From NCBI RefSeq assembly GCF_001747405.1, contig NZ_CP017305.1, positions 1,134,001-1,198,000 of the forward strand: 64,000 nucleotides of DNA. Direction: 5' to 3'. Position 1 is the first letter of the stretch. Every line of letters begins with the position of its first letter. The position numbers and the translations under genes were made by a program. The notes under the pieces are model-generated. The model had not been told where the DNA came from. It ran no database searches and saw nothing but the letters and a program-made list of their open reading frames with translations. The DNA is from Chlorobaculum limnaeum. Its GTDB lineage: Bacteria; Bacteroidota; Chlorobiia; Chlorobiales; Chlorobiaceae. Positions 12,787 through 20,559 of this stretch are shown piece by piece.

Positions 12787-13557
12787 TTATTTGATATTTT
12801 GTACTACCCTGCATTTTGGAAAAGCCGAACACCCCAAAAATTTCTTACCCATATTTGCCCCTCTTTTTGCGGTACGCAACACCATAGCACTACCACATTT
12901 AGGGCATTTTCTATCAGCTGACGGGTCTGATCTTGCTTGGAGCTTTTGGACATGCTTACGGTTTGTTTTCCTCGTTGTCTCTAAGCGCCCTGATTGTATC
13001 TGCACCAACGCACTTTGAACCTCCGATTCAGACAGTACTGGTTCATGAAAAGATTTTATGTACCCGATATACCTGCCACAACACGTAACATTTGGTGGCA
13101 TTGGTGTTTTGAACGTGCTATCCCCCACAAAGGCAACAACCGAGTGAATTGTTGATGCCGGGACATTGAGCGTTGCCTGCAATGCCTTTACATGCTTATA
13201 GTTCTGACGTAATGGATTCTGAAATTTGAAAGATTGTTTAAAAATCTGTTGTGTCCACTGCGCCTGATTTTCTGCACCAAATATCCACCCCCTTATGTTC
13301 TTAGTTTCAACTACGAATATTCCAAAAGGAGATACAAAAATGTGATCAATCTGAGTGCTGCCATCCAGTGTTGGCAATGTGACGTTGTGAATTGCATGAT
13401 AGGTTTCAGCCGGAAGACTTACCTTTGCGCGGAATTTCACTAGCGTTTCTCCGAAAACCCCCTTGAACCAAGGAGATTTGAGGATACCCAAAATCAGCAT
13501 GAGTGTAATTAACCACCAAAGCTTGAATACCTCATTGATAAGCGTAGAAAAATCCAT
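12787..13557 (-). CDS. NERD-domain protein with C-terminal topoisomerase-type zinc finger
   Basis: This 256-residue protein starts with a membrane helix (LWWLITLMLILGIL, about 13-26). A NERD domain follows (about 33-150), recognisable from GEKxV-like GETLVKFRAK, IDHIFVSPFGIFVVETKN and the downstream W-rich segment; the D...E-x-K residues match the nuclease-like core. After a basic linker the C-terminus has a zinc finger, CPKCGSAMVLRTAKRG plus GCSAFPKC (about 218-250), as in topoisomerase I. NERD proteins are thought to be nucleases and some take part in defence or DNA processing, but this protein's role is not known. It lies just downstream of a HicBA module. Confidence 0.9.
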   Translation of the reverse strand: MDFSTLINEVFKLWWLITLMLILGILKSPWFKGVFGETLVKFRAKVSLPAETYHAIHNVTLPTLDGSTQIDHIFVSPFGIFVVETKNIRGWIFGAENQAQWTQQIFKQSFKFQNPLRQNYKHVKALQATLNVPASTIHSVVAFVGDSTFKTPMPPNVTCCGRYIGYIKSFHEPVLSESEVQSALVQIQSGRLETTRKTNRKHVQKLQARSDPSADRKCPKCGSAMVLRTAKRGANMGKKFLGCSAFPKCRVVQNIK

Positions 13558-13630
13558 CTTCTTCCTTCACCTAATATTTATAGACGCCTGACTCCTGATT
13601 TATTCCCATATAAAACATCAAGCACCCCCT

Positions 13631-13840
13631 TTACTTGACACTTCTGAATTCATCGATTGACATACCCAGTATTTTCAGCAATTGCCTCTCAACACCTGGA
13701 GAAATATCTTTTGATCCATGATTAGGCACTGGAAAAGTGTTTTTCCCGTCAGAAAAAATGACATGCGAACCTTTCTGGCGAACAATGGCATAGCCCATTT
13801 TTAGCAACCTTTTTTCAATCTCCTTATACTTGAACGGCAT
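13631..13840 (-). CDS. hicA: HicA-family toxin (mRNA interferase)
   Basis: This 69-residue protein has the double-stranded RNA-binding-like HicA fold. The signature GSHVIF with the catalytic His (about residue 26) and the downstream VPNHGSKDISPGVERQLLKI are both present. HicA cleaves mRNA and is held in check by HicB. The start overlaps the 3' end of the antitoxin gene by 17 bp, so translation is coupled. Length is within the family's usual range. Confidence 0.93.
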   Translation of the reverse strand: MPFKYKEIEKRLLKMGYAIVRQKGSHVIFSDGKNTFPVPNHGSKDISPGVERQLLKILGMSIDEFRSVK

Positions 13841-14063
13841 ATTTTTCTACCGCAGTAGCCAGTTCATTTCTGATAAGCCGCTCATCGTTTACCTGCTCGA
13901 GGTGATAATCCATAATCATCTCGACAACGTTCTTCAACTCCGTCACCGCATCTTTTTCCGAGTAGGCGAATGCAAACAGATTCTCATGGCCTTCCACTCT
14001 TGCCAGGAAACCATCCCCATCCTTTTCAATTACGATACTGGTTTTCATAACCTCTTTTATCAT
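13824..14063 (-). CDS. hicB: HicB-family antitoxin
   Basis: This 79-residue protein has the partial RNase H-like HicB fold: SIVIEKDGDGFLARVEGHEN, then AYSEKDAVTELKNVVEMIMD. It neutralises HicA and usually represses its own operon. Gene order is antitoxin then toxin with a 17-bp overlap. No separate C-terminal DNA-binding domain is obvious; the last 20 residues could be a short dimerisation helix. The ATG at 14063 (MIKEVMKTS) or that at 14048 (MKTS) could be the start. Confidence 0.85.
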   Translation of the reverse strand: MIKEVMKTSIVIEKDGDGFLARVEGHENLFAFAYSEKDAVTELKNVVEMIMDYHLEQVNDERLIRNELATAVEKYAVQV

Positions 14064-14175
14064 AAAATTTTAACCGTGCCATGCGCCACAAAAAACGCTC
14101 CAACTACAGGACTTGAAATAAATAGTAGCGCATAATTCAAAAAGAAACAACCAGCACATCAAAAATTCTCCCCCC

Positions 14176-14943
14176 TCACCACGACAGCTCCGACGGCGAA
14201 ACCTTCTTTGCATTCCGCCGATCCTCGACCACTTCGCCGCTCCGCAACGTAATAACCCGATCAGCCATGCCGGAGATCGAGACGTTGTGCGTGATGACCA
14301 GCGTCGTGGTGCCAAGTTCGCGGTTGACTTTTTCGATCACTTCGAGCACCAGCTTGCCGGTGCTGTAGTCGAGCGCTCCGGTGGGTTCGTCGCAGAGCAG
14401 CAGCTCCGGGCGTTTGGCAACCGCGCGGGCGATGGCGACGCGCTGCTGCTCGCCGCCGGAGAGCTGGGAGGGGAAATGGTTCATCCGGTCGCCAAGACCG
14501 ACCAGTTCGAGCGCCTCGGCGGCAGGCATCGGATTCTCGACCAGCTCGGTGACGAGCTGCACGTTTTCGAGCGCCGAGAGGCTGGAAATAAGATTGTAGA
14601 ACTGGAACACGAAGCCAATGGAGCGGCGGCGGTATTCGGTCAACCCGGCCTCGCCAGCAGCGTTGATGTTCAGCCCCTTGAACGATACCGTGCCTGAATC
14701 GGGCACATCGAGGCCGCCGACGATGTTGAGCAACGTCGATTTGCCGCTGCCCGACGCGCCGAGCAGCACCACGAGCTGGCCCGCGCCGAAATCGAGCGAA
14801 ATGTCGTGCAAAGCCTTGACCGTCACCTCGCCCATGAGATAACTTTTCGACACCCTGTCGATCATGAGAACCGGCGGCACTCCACCAAGCGCCATCATGG
14901 CCGCTCCCTGTCGGAAAAAGCTGAACGTCTCACGAAAAAGCAC
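14176..14943 (-). CDS. ABC transporter ATP-binding protein, MacB/LolD/DevA type
   Basis: This ATPase of up to 255 residues shows Walker A (GASGSGKST), Q-loop (VFQFYNL), signature ([14 protein letters not shown]), Walker B ([12 protein letters not shown]) and the switch His (VITHN), as in the family that works with FtsX-like permeases on lipoproteins, drugs or lipids. The C-terminal [13 protein letters not shown] is typical of its DevA-like branch. The true start may be one of the two Met at 14898 and 14895. No permease gene is adjacent on either side, so the partner is encoded elsewhere. Confidence 0.9.
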   Translation of the reverse strand: MLFRETFSFFRQGAAMMALGGVPPVLMIDRVSKSYLMGEVTVKALHDISLDFGAGQLVVLLGASGSGKSTLLNIVGGLDVPDSGTVSFKGLNINAAGEAGLTEYRRRSIGFVFQFYNLISSLSALENVQLVTELVENPMPAAEALELVGLGDRMNHFPSQLSGGEQQRVAIARAVAKRPELLLCDEPTGALDYSTGKLVLEVIEKVNRELGTTTLVITHNVSISGMADRVITLRSGEVVEDRRNAKKVSPSELSW

Positions 14944-15109
14944 TGCGCGATTTTGATGAGCACCGGCATACGTTATCAGAAATTATCAGAAAATGTTCAG
15001 AGAGTCTGTATCATCAAGTTAAACATTTCCTTCCGCGAAACGCCGCGCCAAACGCACCGATGGATTGCGGGCTGATATTTGTATTTTCCGCTTTCTTCGC
15101 CATCCGACC

Positions 15110-15586
15110 ATGTCGATTATGATACCCACGTTCTCGCTGGAAGCCATCGTCATCTTTGCAGCCGGACTTGCGACCGGTGTTTTCGCTACGTTATTCCTGC
15201 GCAAAAAAACGCCGAAAGTCAGCCGAGGCGCGGTCGTCATTGACGCTTCGAAGGTCGCCGGGCGCGGTGCATTCGCGCACAAGCCGATCAAGAAGGACGA
15301 CATTGTCGAACGCTGTCCGGCGCTCGAAGTGACCGACAAGGATATCGGCGGCGAACTGCTCAACTACGTCTTTTACGGCAGCGCCGAAAACAAGCGACTG
15401 GTGGCGATGGGCTACGGAATGCTCTTCAACCACTCTCCGCAACCCAACGTCGCCTACTACCGTGAGGACGGTCCCACCGGCGCGGAACTCATCATCTACG
15501 CCCTGCGCGACATCCGCAAAGGCGAAGAGATGTATTACAACTACGGCGACGACTGGTGGAGCACAAGGGGAGAAACGTGCGAATGA
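15110..15586 (+). CDS. Membrane-anchored SET-domain protein
   Basis: From the preferred ATG at 15110 the protein is 158 residues; an upstream ATG at 15065 would add 15. A single N-terminal membrane helix (AIVIFAAGLATGVFATLFLR) is followed by a compact SET domain: SKVAGRGAFAHKPIKKDDIV, then GMLFNHSPQPNVAYY and KGEEMYYNYGDDWW, which hold the NH.xxPN and GEE(M/L)xxxY cofactor and catalytic motifs. SET proteins transfer methyl groups from SAM to protein lysines. The substrate is unknown and no histone-like gene adjoins, though a Lys/Ala-rich tail protein lies 330 bp downstream on the other strand. Confidence 0.85.
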   Translation: MSIMIPTFSLEAIVIFAAGLATGVFATLFLRKKTPKVSRGAVVIDASKVAGRGAFAHKPIKKDDIVERCPALEVTDKDIGGELLNYVFYGSAENKRLVAMGYGMLFNHSPQPNVAYYREDGPTGAELIIYALRDIRKGEEMYYNYGDDWWSTRGETCE

Positions 15587-15634
15587 GGAATGTCTACTGA
15601 TTCGGAGGCGCTTGAGAACTGCCTCCGGATATGA

Positions 15635-15802
15635 TCAGCGGTAGTTGGCTTTTTTGTACTCTTCGCGCATGTCCTTGATGCCGGTGGTGCGGTCGTTGCC
15701 GTCGCTGATGATGCCGAAGTATTCGAGGATGATTCTGAAGACGAGCCAAAGGCCGGCAAAGAGGAGGCGCATGCTTTCGGCGAAGTTTTTGAGAAGTATC
15801 AT
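15635..15802 (-). CDS. Small membrane protein, 55 residues
   Basis: From the ATG at 15802 the product is 55 residues: a short amphipathic N-terminus, one membrane helix (LLFAGLWLVFRIILEYFGII) and a charged tail ending MREEYKKANYR. A longer frame upstream has poor composition and was not used. The gene faces the SET gene end to end. I do not recognise a family, and it may be a membrane-complex accessory subunit. Confidence 0.5.
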   Translation of the reverse strand: MILLKNFAESMRLLFAGLWLVFRIILEYFGIISDGNDRTTGIKDMREEYKKANYR

Positions 15803-15865
15803 GGACAGCGGTGTTGAGCGGGCAGAGCTGATTGGCCCGAACCCTTGTACGGAAAAACTGAATAT

Positions 15866-15895
15866 AAAAAAGCCACTCGATGAATGGCTTTTTTT
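15866..15895 (-). terminator. Rho-independent terminator of the DUF2934 gene
   Basis: AAAAAAGCCA pairs with TGGCTTTTTT around a 9-base loop, 24 bp past the stop of the minus-strand gene. The A/T tails make it potentially bidirectional. Confidence 0.8.
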
Positions 15896-15918
15896 AATGC
15901 TCAGAGAGAAGAACCGGT

Positions 15919-16245
15919 TTACTTCCTGAACAGTTTCTCGGCTTCGATCCAATCCTCCGCGTCGCAGCCGTCGCACATGCCGCGATCGACCCAGCGGTAG
16001 TAAGCGGCGACCCGGATCTGCTCTTCGACCATCTCCGGGCTTGCGGCAGGAGCTTCGGGAGCAGCGAATTCCGCGCTCGCTTTTTTGCGTGGTTTGGCGG
16101 GTTTGGCATCTTCGGATGCCGCCTTTTTTGCGGTTTTCGGTTTTGTGGCTTTCGGCTTGGTTTCAGCGCTCTCGGCGGATTTTTTGGCCGGTTTCCTCAC
16201 CTTCGCCGCTTCCGGTATCTCTTTGTCTGTAGATTTTTTAGCCAT
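15919..16245 (-). CDS. DUF2934 protein with histone-H1-like Lys/Ala/Pro tail
   Basis: This protein has 108 residues. Residues 1-65 are rich in Lys, Ala and Pro with repeated AKK/KPK units (for example KPKATKPKTAKKAA), like the tails of bacterial histone-H1-like DNA-binding proteins. Residues about 73-106 hold a DUF2934 motif, IRVAAYYRWVDRG followed by DAEDWIEAEKLF. DUF2934 has no established biochemical role. The basic tail suggests nucleic-acid binding or use as a crosslinking or modification site; this is inference. Confidence 0.8.
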   Translation of the reverse strand: MAKKSTDKEIPEAAKVRKPAKKSAESAETKPKATKPKTAKKAASEDAKPAKPRKKASAEFAAPEAPAASPEMVEEQIRVAAYYRWVDRGMCDGCDAEDWIEAEKLFRK

Positions 16246-16485
16246 TGGAATTCAGGTCTTCTTCGATGAATTGCTTCGGTCAGTAAAGGGCATTATTAAT
16301 TACGAAGAACGCCCGTTGCAGGTAGAAGATAAGCAATTCAGCACTTCAGAGTAAAGAGGCTTCGCTATTATTTCACCGCCGCGTAATACGCGAATTATGA
16401 ATTGAAGAGCGAAACAGCGTCTCCGTTTCTCTCCCACCTGTTTTCCCAGCTGTCGTTTTGACGTTCTTGCTGCCTCTGAAGTCTT

Positions 16486-17526
16486 TCACTCTTTTTCCCT
16501 TTTCAGCCTTGTTCCCAGCAGCGCCGGAAAACTGATGATCGACAGAATGGTGATCGCCTGCACCATCATGAAGATGTCTTTGGGGACGAGGGTGTTGACC
16601 GCCAGACCACCGTAGTCGAGCCAGGCGAAGAGGAGCGCCGAGGCGATGATTCCGGCGGGGTTGGCTCCGGCGAGCAGGGCGACGGCGATGCCCATGAATC
16701 CGGCTCCGGTGGAGAGCCCGGCCTCGAACCAATGCTTGTAGCCAAGCACGAGGTTCGAGGCGGCGAGGCCCGCCATCGCGCCGCCCATCGCCATCGCGCC
16801 GAGGGTGTGCCGGTCAGTCGCGATTCCGGCGTGGCGGGCGGCGTCGGCGTTCAGCCCGGCAGCGATCATGTCGTAGCCGTAGCGCGAGCGGTAGAGCAGC
16901 ACGGCGGCTCCGGCGGTGACGGCCAGGGCGATGAAGAGCGAAAAGTTCGCGGGGGAGTGCCAGCCGAGTCGGAAGAGTGTGTCAAAATCGGGCAGCCATC
17001 CGCCGGGCGCGATGACGGGCGTGTGTACGGTCGAGGGGACGGCGAAGCGGTTGGTGAGCAGGTAGCCGGTGATGGCGAGGGCGATGAAGTTGAGCATGAT
17101 GCTCGAAATCACCTCGTTGACGCCGCGCCGCACCTTCAGCCATCCGGCAATTAGCGCCCAGCCCGCGCCAGCGCTCATCGCCGAGAGGAGGAGCGTCGGG
17201 ATGGCAATCATCGCCGGAGTGCTCGCCGGAAGCGCGATGCCGCAGAGCGCGGCGGCGAACGCTCCCATGAGGAGCTGCCCCTCGCCGCCGATGTTGAAGA
17301 GCCGCACCCGGAACGGCAGCGCCACGGCAAGGCCGGTAAAGATCAGGGTCGTCGCCCGAAAGAGCACCTGGCCGATGCCGTAGCCGGAGGCGAAGGTCGA
17401 GCGGAGCATCTTTTGCCACACCTCCAGCGGGTCGCTGCCGGTGGCGGCGATGATGAGGCTCCCCGCCAAGAGGGCGAACAGAAGTGAAAGTACGGGAATG
17501 AGAGGTTTGACGCTGCGCTTCGACAT
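16486..17526 (-). CDS. ABC transporter permease, nucleoside/simple-sugar type
   Basis: This 346-residue protein has about nine membrane helices and belongs to the BPD_transp_2 family (BmpC/YufP-like). Family motifs include GEGQLLMGAF (about 84-93), the loop GVNEVISSIMLNFIA (about 141-155) and MGIAVALLAGANPAGI near the C-terminus. It imports purine nucleosides or simple sugars together with the ATPase encoded 15 bp upstream. A second permease (YufQ-like) and the substrate-binding lipoprotein (BmpA-like) normally belong to the system but are not adjacent. The stretch after the gene (16246-16485) shows nothing convincing. Confidence 0.88.
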   Translation of the reverse strand: MSKRSVKPLIPVLSLLFALLAGSLIIAATGSDPLEVWQKMLRSTFASGYGIGQVLFRATTLIFTGLAVALPFRVRLFNIGGEGQLLMGAFAAALCGIALPASTPAMIAIPTLLLSAMSAGAGWALIAGWLKVRRGVNEVISSIMLNFIALAITGYLLTNRFAVPSTVHTPVIAPGGWLPDFDTLFRLGWHSPANFSLFIALAVTAGAAVLLYRSRYGYDMIAAGLNADAARHAGIATDRHTLGAMAMGGAMAGLAASNLVLGYKHWFEAGLSTGAGFMGIAVALLAGANPAGIIASALLFAWLDYGGLAVNTLVPKDIFMMVQAITILSIISFPALLGTRLKREKE

Positions 17527-17541
17527 CGAAAAAATTGGGTT

Positions 17542-19077
17542 TCAGGTGATGTGCATACCGATCTCTTGCTCGAAGCCCGACTCCGCCTCGCGCCCTTTGC
17601 GCACCACCTCCTCGCTGAATTCGTGGCGGATCGCGCCCTTGTAGAGGCAGCCGATGCGCGTCGAGAGGGCGATGACCTCTTCGAGTTCCGACGAGATGAG
17701 CAGGATCGCCAGGCCGCTTTTACGGGCCTCGATGATACGCCGGTGAATCTGCTCGATGGCGCCAATATCGACGCCTCGCGTTGGCTGCGCCAGGACGAGC
17801 AGTTTGAGGCCGGGGCGCTCCATCTCCCGCGCCACAACGATCTTCTGCTGGTTGCCTCCGGAAAGCGAGGCGATGGACGGATTGGCCTCCGCCGCGCACC
17901 GCACGTCGTAGCGCCCGATCATCGCCGTTGCGTTTTCACGGAGTGCCTGGCGGTTGAAGCCGATGCCGCGATGGAACGCCTTCTCTCGATGTCTGCCGAG
18001 GATCAGGTTCTCCTCGATGCCGTATTCGGCGATCACCGCCGATTTGAGCCGGTCTTCGGGGATCATCGAGACGCCGAGCGCGGCGACCTCCGCCGGACTC
18101 ATGCCGAGCGTCTGCCGTCCCTCGATGGCGATGGAGCCGCCGGTTTTTGCGTCGCGGTCGAACGCGCCCCACAGGAGCGAAAGCAGCTCGCTCTGGCCGT
18201 TGCCTTCGACTCCGGCGATGCCGTAGATTTCGCCCGCCCGCACCGTCAGCGTCAGCTCACGGAGCTTTTCGATGCCATCGGGCGTCCGATAAACGAGCTT
18301 GTCAATCGAGAGCACCGTCTTGCCCGATGCCTGCGGCGGGTTGGCGGTTCGGAGCAGCACGTCGCGCCCGACCATCATCCGCGCCAGCTCTGCCTTGCCG
18401 GTCGAGGCGGTCGGCACGGTGCCGACGAGCGCGCCTTTGCGCATGACGCTCACCGAGTCCGAGACGGCGAGCACCTCGTCGAGCTTGTGGGTGATGAGCA
18501 AAATCGTACGCCCCTCTGCGGCGAGCGAGCGAAGCGTCACGAAGAGCCGCGCGGTTTCGGGCGGCGAGAGCACGGCGGTCGGCTCGTCGAGAATCAGGAT
18601 GCGGGCGCGGCGGTAGAGCAGCTTGAGAATCTCCACGCGCTGCTGCTCGCCGACCGAGAGCGTCGAGACCAGAGCCTCGGGGTCGACTTCGAGGCCGTGC
18701 TGCTTGCCGAGCTGCGCGATCTCCTTGCCGGTGCGTCGCGCAGGTAGCGCGAAGCGGCTTTGCTCCTTGCCGAGGATGATGTTCTCTGTCACCGACAGCG
18801 TCGGCACCAGCTTGAAGTGCTGATGCACCATGCCGACGCCCGCCTCGATGGCCTGCCGCGCGGAGCTGAACTTCACCGCCTTGCCGTCAATTTCAATCGT
18901 ACCGGAGTCGGGTTGCAACAGGCCGTAGATGATATTCGACAGGGTGCTTTTGCCCGCGCCATTCTCGCCGACCAGTGCGTGGATCGATCCCGATGCTATC
19001 GAAAGCGAAACGTTGTCGTTGGCCTTGAGGCTGCCGAAGGTTTTGGAGATTCCGGAGAGCTTTACTGCAGTCGCCAT
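17542..19077 (-). CDS. ABC transporter ATP-binding protein, double-ATPase nucleoside/sugar type
   Basis: This 511-residue protein has two tandem ATPase domains, as in YufO/RbsA. The first is complete: Walker A GENGAGKST (about 38-46), signature LSVGEQQRVEI, Walker B RILILDEPTA and THKLDEV. The second is degenerate in its P-loop (IAGVEGNGQSELL) but keeps SLSGGNQQKIVVAREM and the RGVDIGA motif, in place of the usual DEPTRGVD now AQPTRGVD. This arrangement is normal for the class. It energises the permease 15 bp downstream. The bchC gene ends only 15 bp upstream on the same strand, so they may be cotranscribed. Confidence 0.92.
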   Translation of the reverse strand: MATAVKLSGISKTFGSLKANDNVSLSIASGSIHALVGENGAGKSTLSNIIYGLLQPDSGTIEIDGKAVKFSSARQAIEAGVGMVHQHFKLVPTLSVTENIILGKEQSRFALPARRTGKEIAQLGKQHGLEVDPEALVSTLSVGEQQRVEILKLLYRRARILILDEPTAVLSPPETARLFVTLRSLAAEGRTILLITHKLDEVLAVSDSVSVMRKGALVGTVPTASTGKAELARMMVGRDVLLRTANPPQASGKTVLSIDKLVYRTPDGIEKLRELTLTVRAGEIYGIAGVEGNGQSELLSLLWGAFDRDAKTGGSIAIEGRQTLGMSPAEVAALGVSMIPEDRLKSAVIAEYGIEENLILGRHREKAFHRGIGFNRQALRENATAMIGRYDVRCAAEANPSIASLSGGNQQKIVVAREMERPGLKLLVLAQPTRGVDIGAIEQIHRRIIEARKSGLAILLISSELEEVIALSTRIGCLYKGAIRHEFSEEVVRKGREAESGFEQEIGMHIT

Positions 19078-19092
19078 GAAGATGCTCCGCGC

Positions 19093-20049
19093 CTAAATCC
19101 AGCTGATTACTGTCTTTATCGCCTCCTTGCTGTCGAGGGCGATCCTGTAGGCAAGTTCGTACTGGCTGACCGGGAAGACGTTGGTGAAGAACTTTTCGGT
19201 TTCGAGCGCTTCGGTTTCGAGCAGCTCCTTCGCTTCGATGAGATGCTGTCTGTCAGTGACGCTTGAACACACGATGACCGGTTCCTTGTGCTGGATCAGC
19301 CGGTAGTCGTAGCCGAGTACTTCGTAACTGCCCATGAGCAGTACCTTGGCCTTCGGTTTCAGGAGGCGCATCACCTTTTCGACCATCAGGATTCGGCCCG
19401 TCGTTTCGATGACCAGGTCGTAGCGGTCGTTGAAGTCGTCGGTGAAATCGACGATCTCGATGCCGATGTTTTCGGCGTGCGAGAGCTGGCCGCGAAGCGG
19501 GAAGTTTTCGAGCGCATCGACGTGGCGGATGCCGCGATAGTGCAGATACTCCGACACCATCAGCCCCACCGAGCCGAGGCCGAGCAGGAGCACCCGCATC
19601 GAGGGATCGAACGCCACCTTCTCCATCGCGCTGAGCACATAGCCCACCAGGCCCGTCAGGAGGTCGCGATGGATCGGCTCCCGGCCGAGCGCCAGCACGT
19701 ACTCCTCGGAGGTCGGAATCACTTCGGCGTGGCAGCCATAGTAGGGATCGATGCCCACCCAGCAATTCCCCTTGAAGACATAGACGAAATCGCCCTCTTT
19801 CACGCTGGTGACCTCCGGGCCGACGTGCATCACCTGGCCGATGGATTCGCTGCCCGGCATCACCGGATAGGCGAGCACCTTGTGCGAAACCGGCTTGCTG
19901 GTCAGAAGCAGCCGGTCGAGGCCGGGCGTGATCGTGCTGGCGATGGTCCTGACCAGAACGTCACGTGGCCCGTCGGCCACATACTTCACGGACTGGAGCT
20001 TGAGCTTGTTGGCTTTGAGGAGGACGAGGGCCTGTGCTTCTCCCTGCAT
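19093..20049 (-). CDS. bchC: Bacteriochlorophyllide a C3 hydroxyethyl dehydrogenase (BchC)
   Basis: This 318-residue protein of the zinc-less medium-chain dehydrogenase type oxidises the C3 hydroxyethyl group to acetyl in the last steps of bacteriochlorophyllide a synthesis. N-terminal features such as LDRLLLTSKP and PVMPGSESIGQVMHVGPEV (about 46-87) match BchC rather than general alcohol dehydrogenases, and the Rossmann motif LLLGLGSVGLMVSEYL lies at about 155-170. The usual zinc-ligand pattern of alcohol dehydrogenases is absent. Other bch genes are not in the window. Its presence is the main evidence for a phototroph. Confidence 0.85.
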   Translation of the reverse strand: MQGEAQALVLLKANKLKLQSVKYVADGPRDVLVRTIASTITPGLDRLLLTSKPVSHKVLAYPVMPGSESIGQVMHVGPEVTSVKEGDFVYVFKGNCWVGIDPYYGCHAEVIPTSEEYVLALGREPIHRDLLTGLVGYVLSAMEKVAFDPSMRVLLLGLGSVGLMVSEYLHYRGIRHVDALENFPLRGQLSHAENIGIEIVDFTDDFNDRYDLVIETTGRILMVEKVMRLLKPKAKVLLMGSYEVLGYDYRLIQHKEPVIVCSSVTDRQHLIEAKELLETEALETEKFFTNVFPVSQYELAYRIALDSKEAIKTVISWI

Positions 20050-20079
20050 GTTACGGTTGGTTGACGATTGTCGTGATTT

Positions 20080-20421
20080 TCAGATGTTCAGTACGGCGCT
20101 CATGAGCCATGCGACGAGGCTGATGCAGAGCGAGCCGAGCATGGCCCACCAGAAGCTCTGCACGGCGAAGCCGTCAACCATCCAGGCGGCGAGTTGCAGC
20201 ATCAGCGCGTTGATGACCAGCATGAAGAGGCCGAGGGTGACGAGCAGGAACGGAATCGAGAAAAAGACCAGCACCGGTTTGATCAGGACGTTGACCAGGC
20301 CAAGCACCAGCGCCACGATGAGCGCCGCGCCGAAGCTTTTGATGGTGATGCCCGGAAGCATGTTTGCTGTAACGTACACCGCCGTGGCGCTGATGAGCCA
20401 GTGAATCAATAGTCTGAACAT
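20080..20421 (-). CDS. Phage-holin-4-family small membrane protein
   Basis: The ATG at 20421 is chosen because AGGAG lies 7 bases before it; a longer upstream frame runs through a repeat. The 113-residue product has four hydrophobic helices with the family landmarks MLPGITIKSFGAALIVALVL, NVLIKPVL and LLVTLGLFMLVINALMLQLA. The family (DUF360, YvlD-like) is widespread in bacterial genomes and is not by itself a phage marker. Function is unknown; related proteins respond to envelope stress. Confidence 0.88.
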   Translation of the reverse strand: MFRLLIHWLISATAVYVTANMLPGITIKSFGAALIVALVLGLVNVLIKPVLVFFSIPFLLVTLGLFMLVINALMLQLAAWMVDGFAVQSFWWAMLGSLCISLVAWLMSAVLNI

Positions 20422-20518
20422 GGTAATCTCCTTTCTTGACTGTACCGTTCGTTCTCTGCTCTCCAAAGCTCTAATGTAAGACATTTCACCAAAAGGGCGA
20501 AGGCGGGCTGTTGCGTCC

Positions 20519-20551
20519 CGGAACTTGTCCACCTCGTCCACAAAGTCCACG
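20519..20551 (-). repeat. GTGGACNNN tandem 9-mer, copy 1
   Basis: On the minus strand GTGGAC-TTT-GTGGAC-GAG-GTGGAC-AAG is seen. The same design occurs at 58294-58320 and, shorter, at 51116-51130, always between genes. Confidence 0.7.
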
Positions 20552-20559
20552 TTTTTTCC

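Noticed and set aside
17551-18747. 398-residue plus-strand open frame
   Set aside because: Antisense of the double ATPase gene, whose motifs are unambiguous.
20080-20421. Prophage, from the phage-holin family name
   Set aside because: This small membrane family is common on bacterial chromosomes, and no other phage gene lies nearby.
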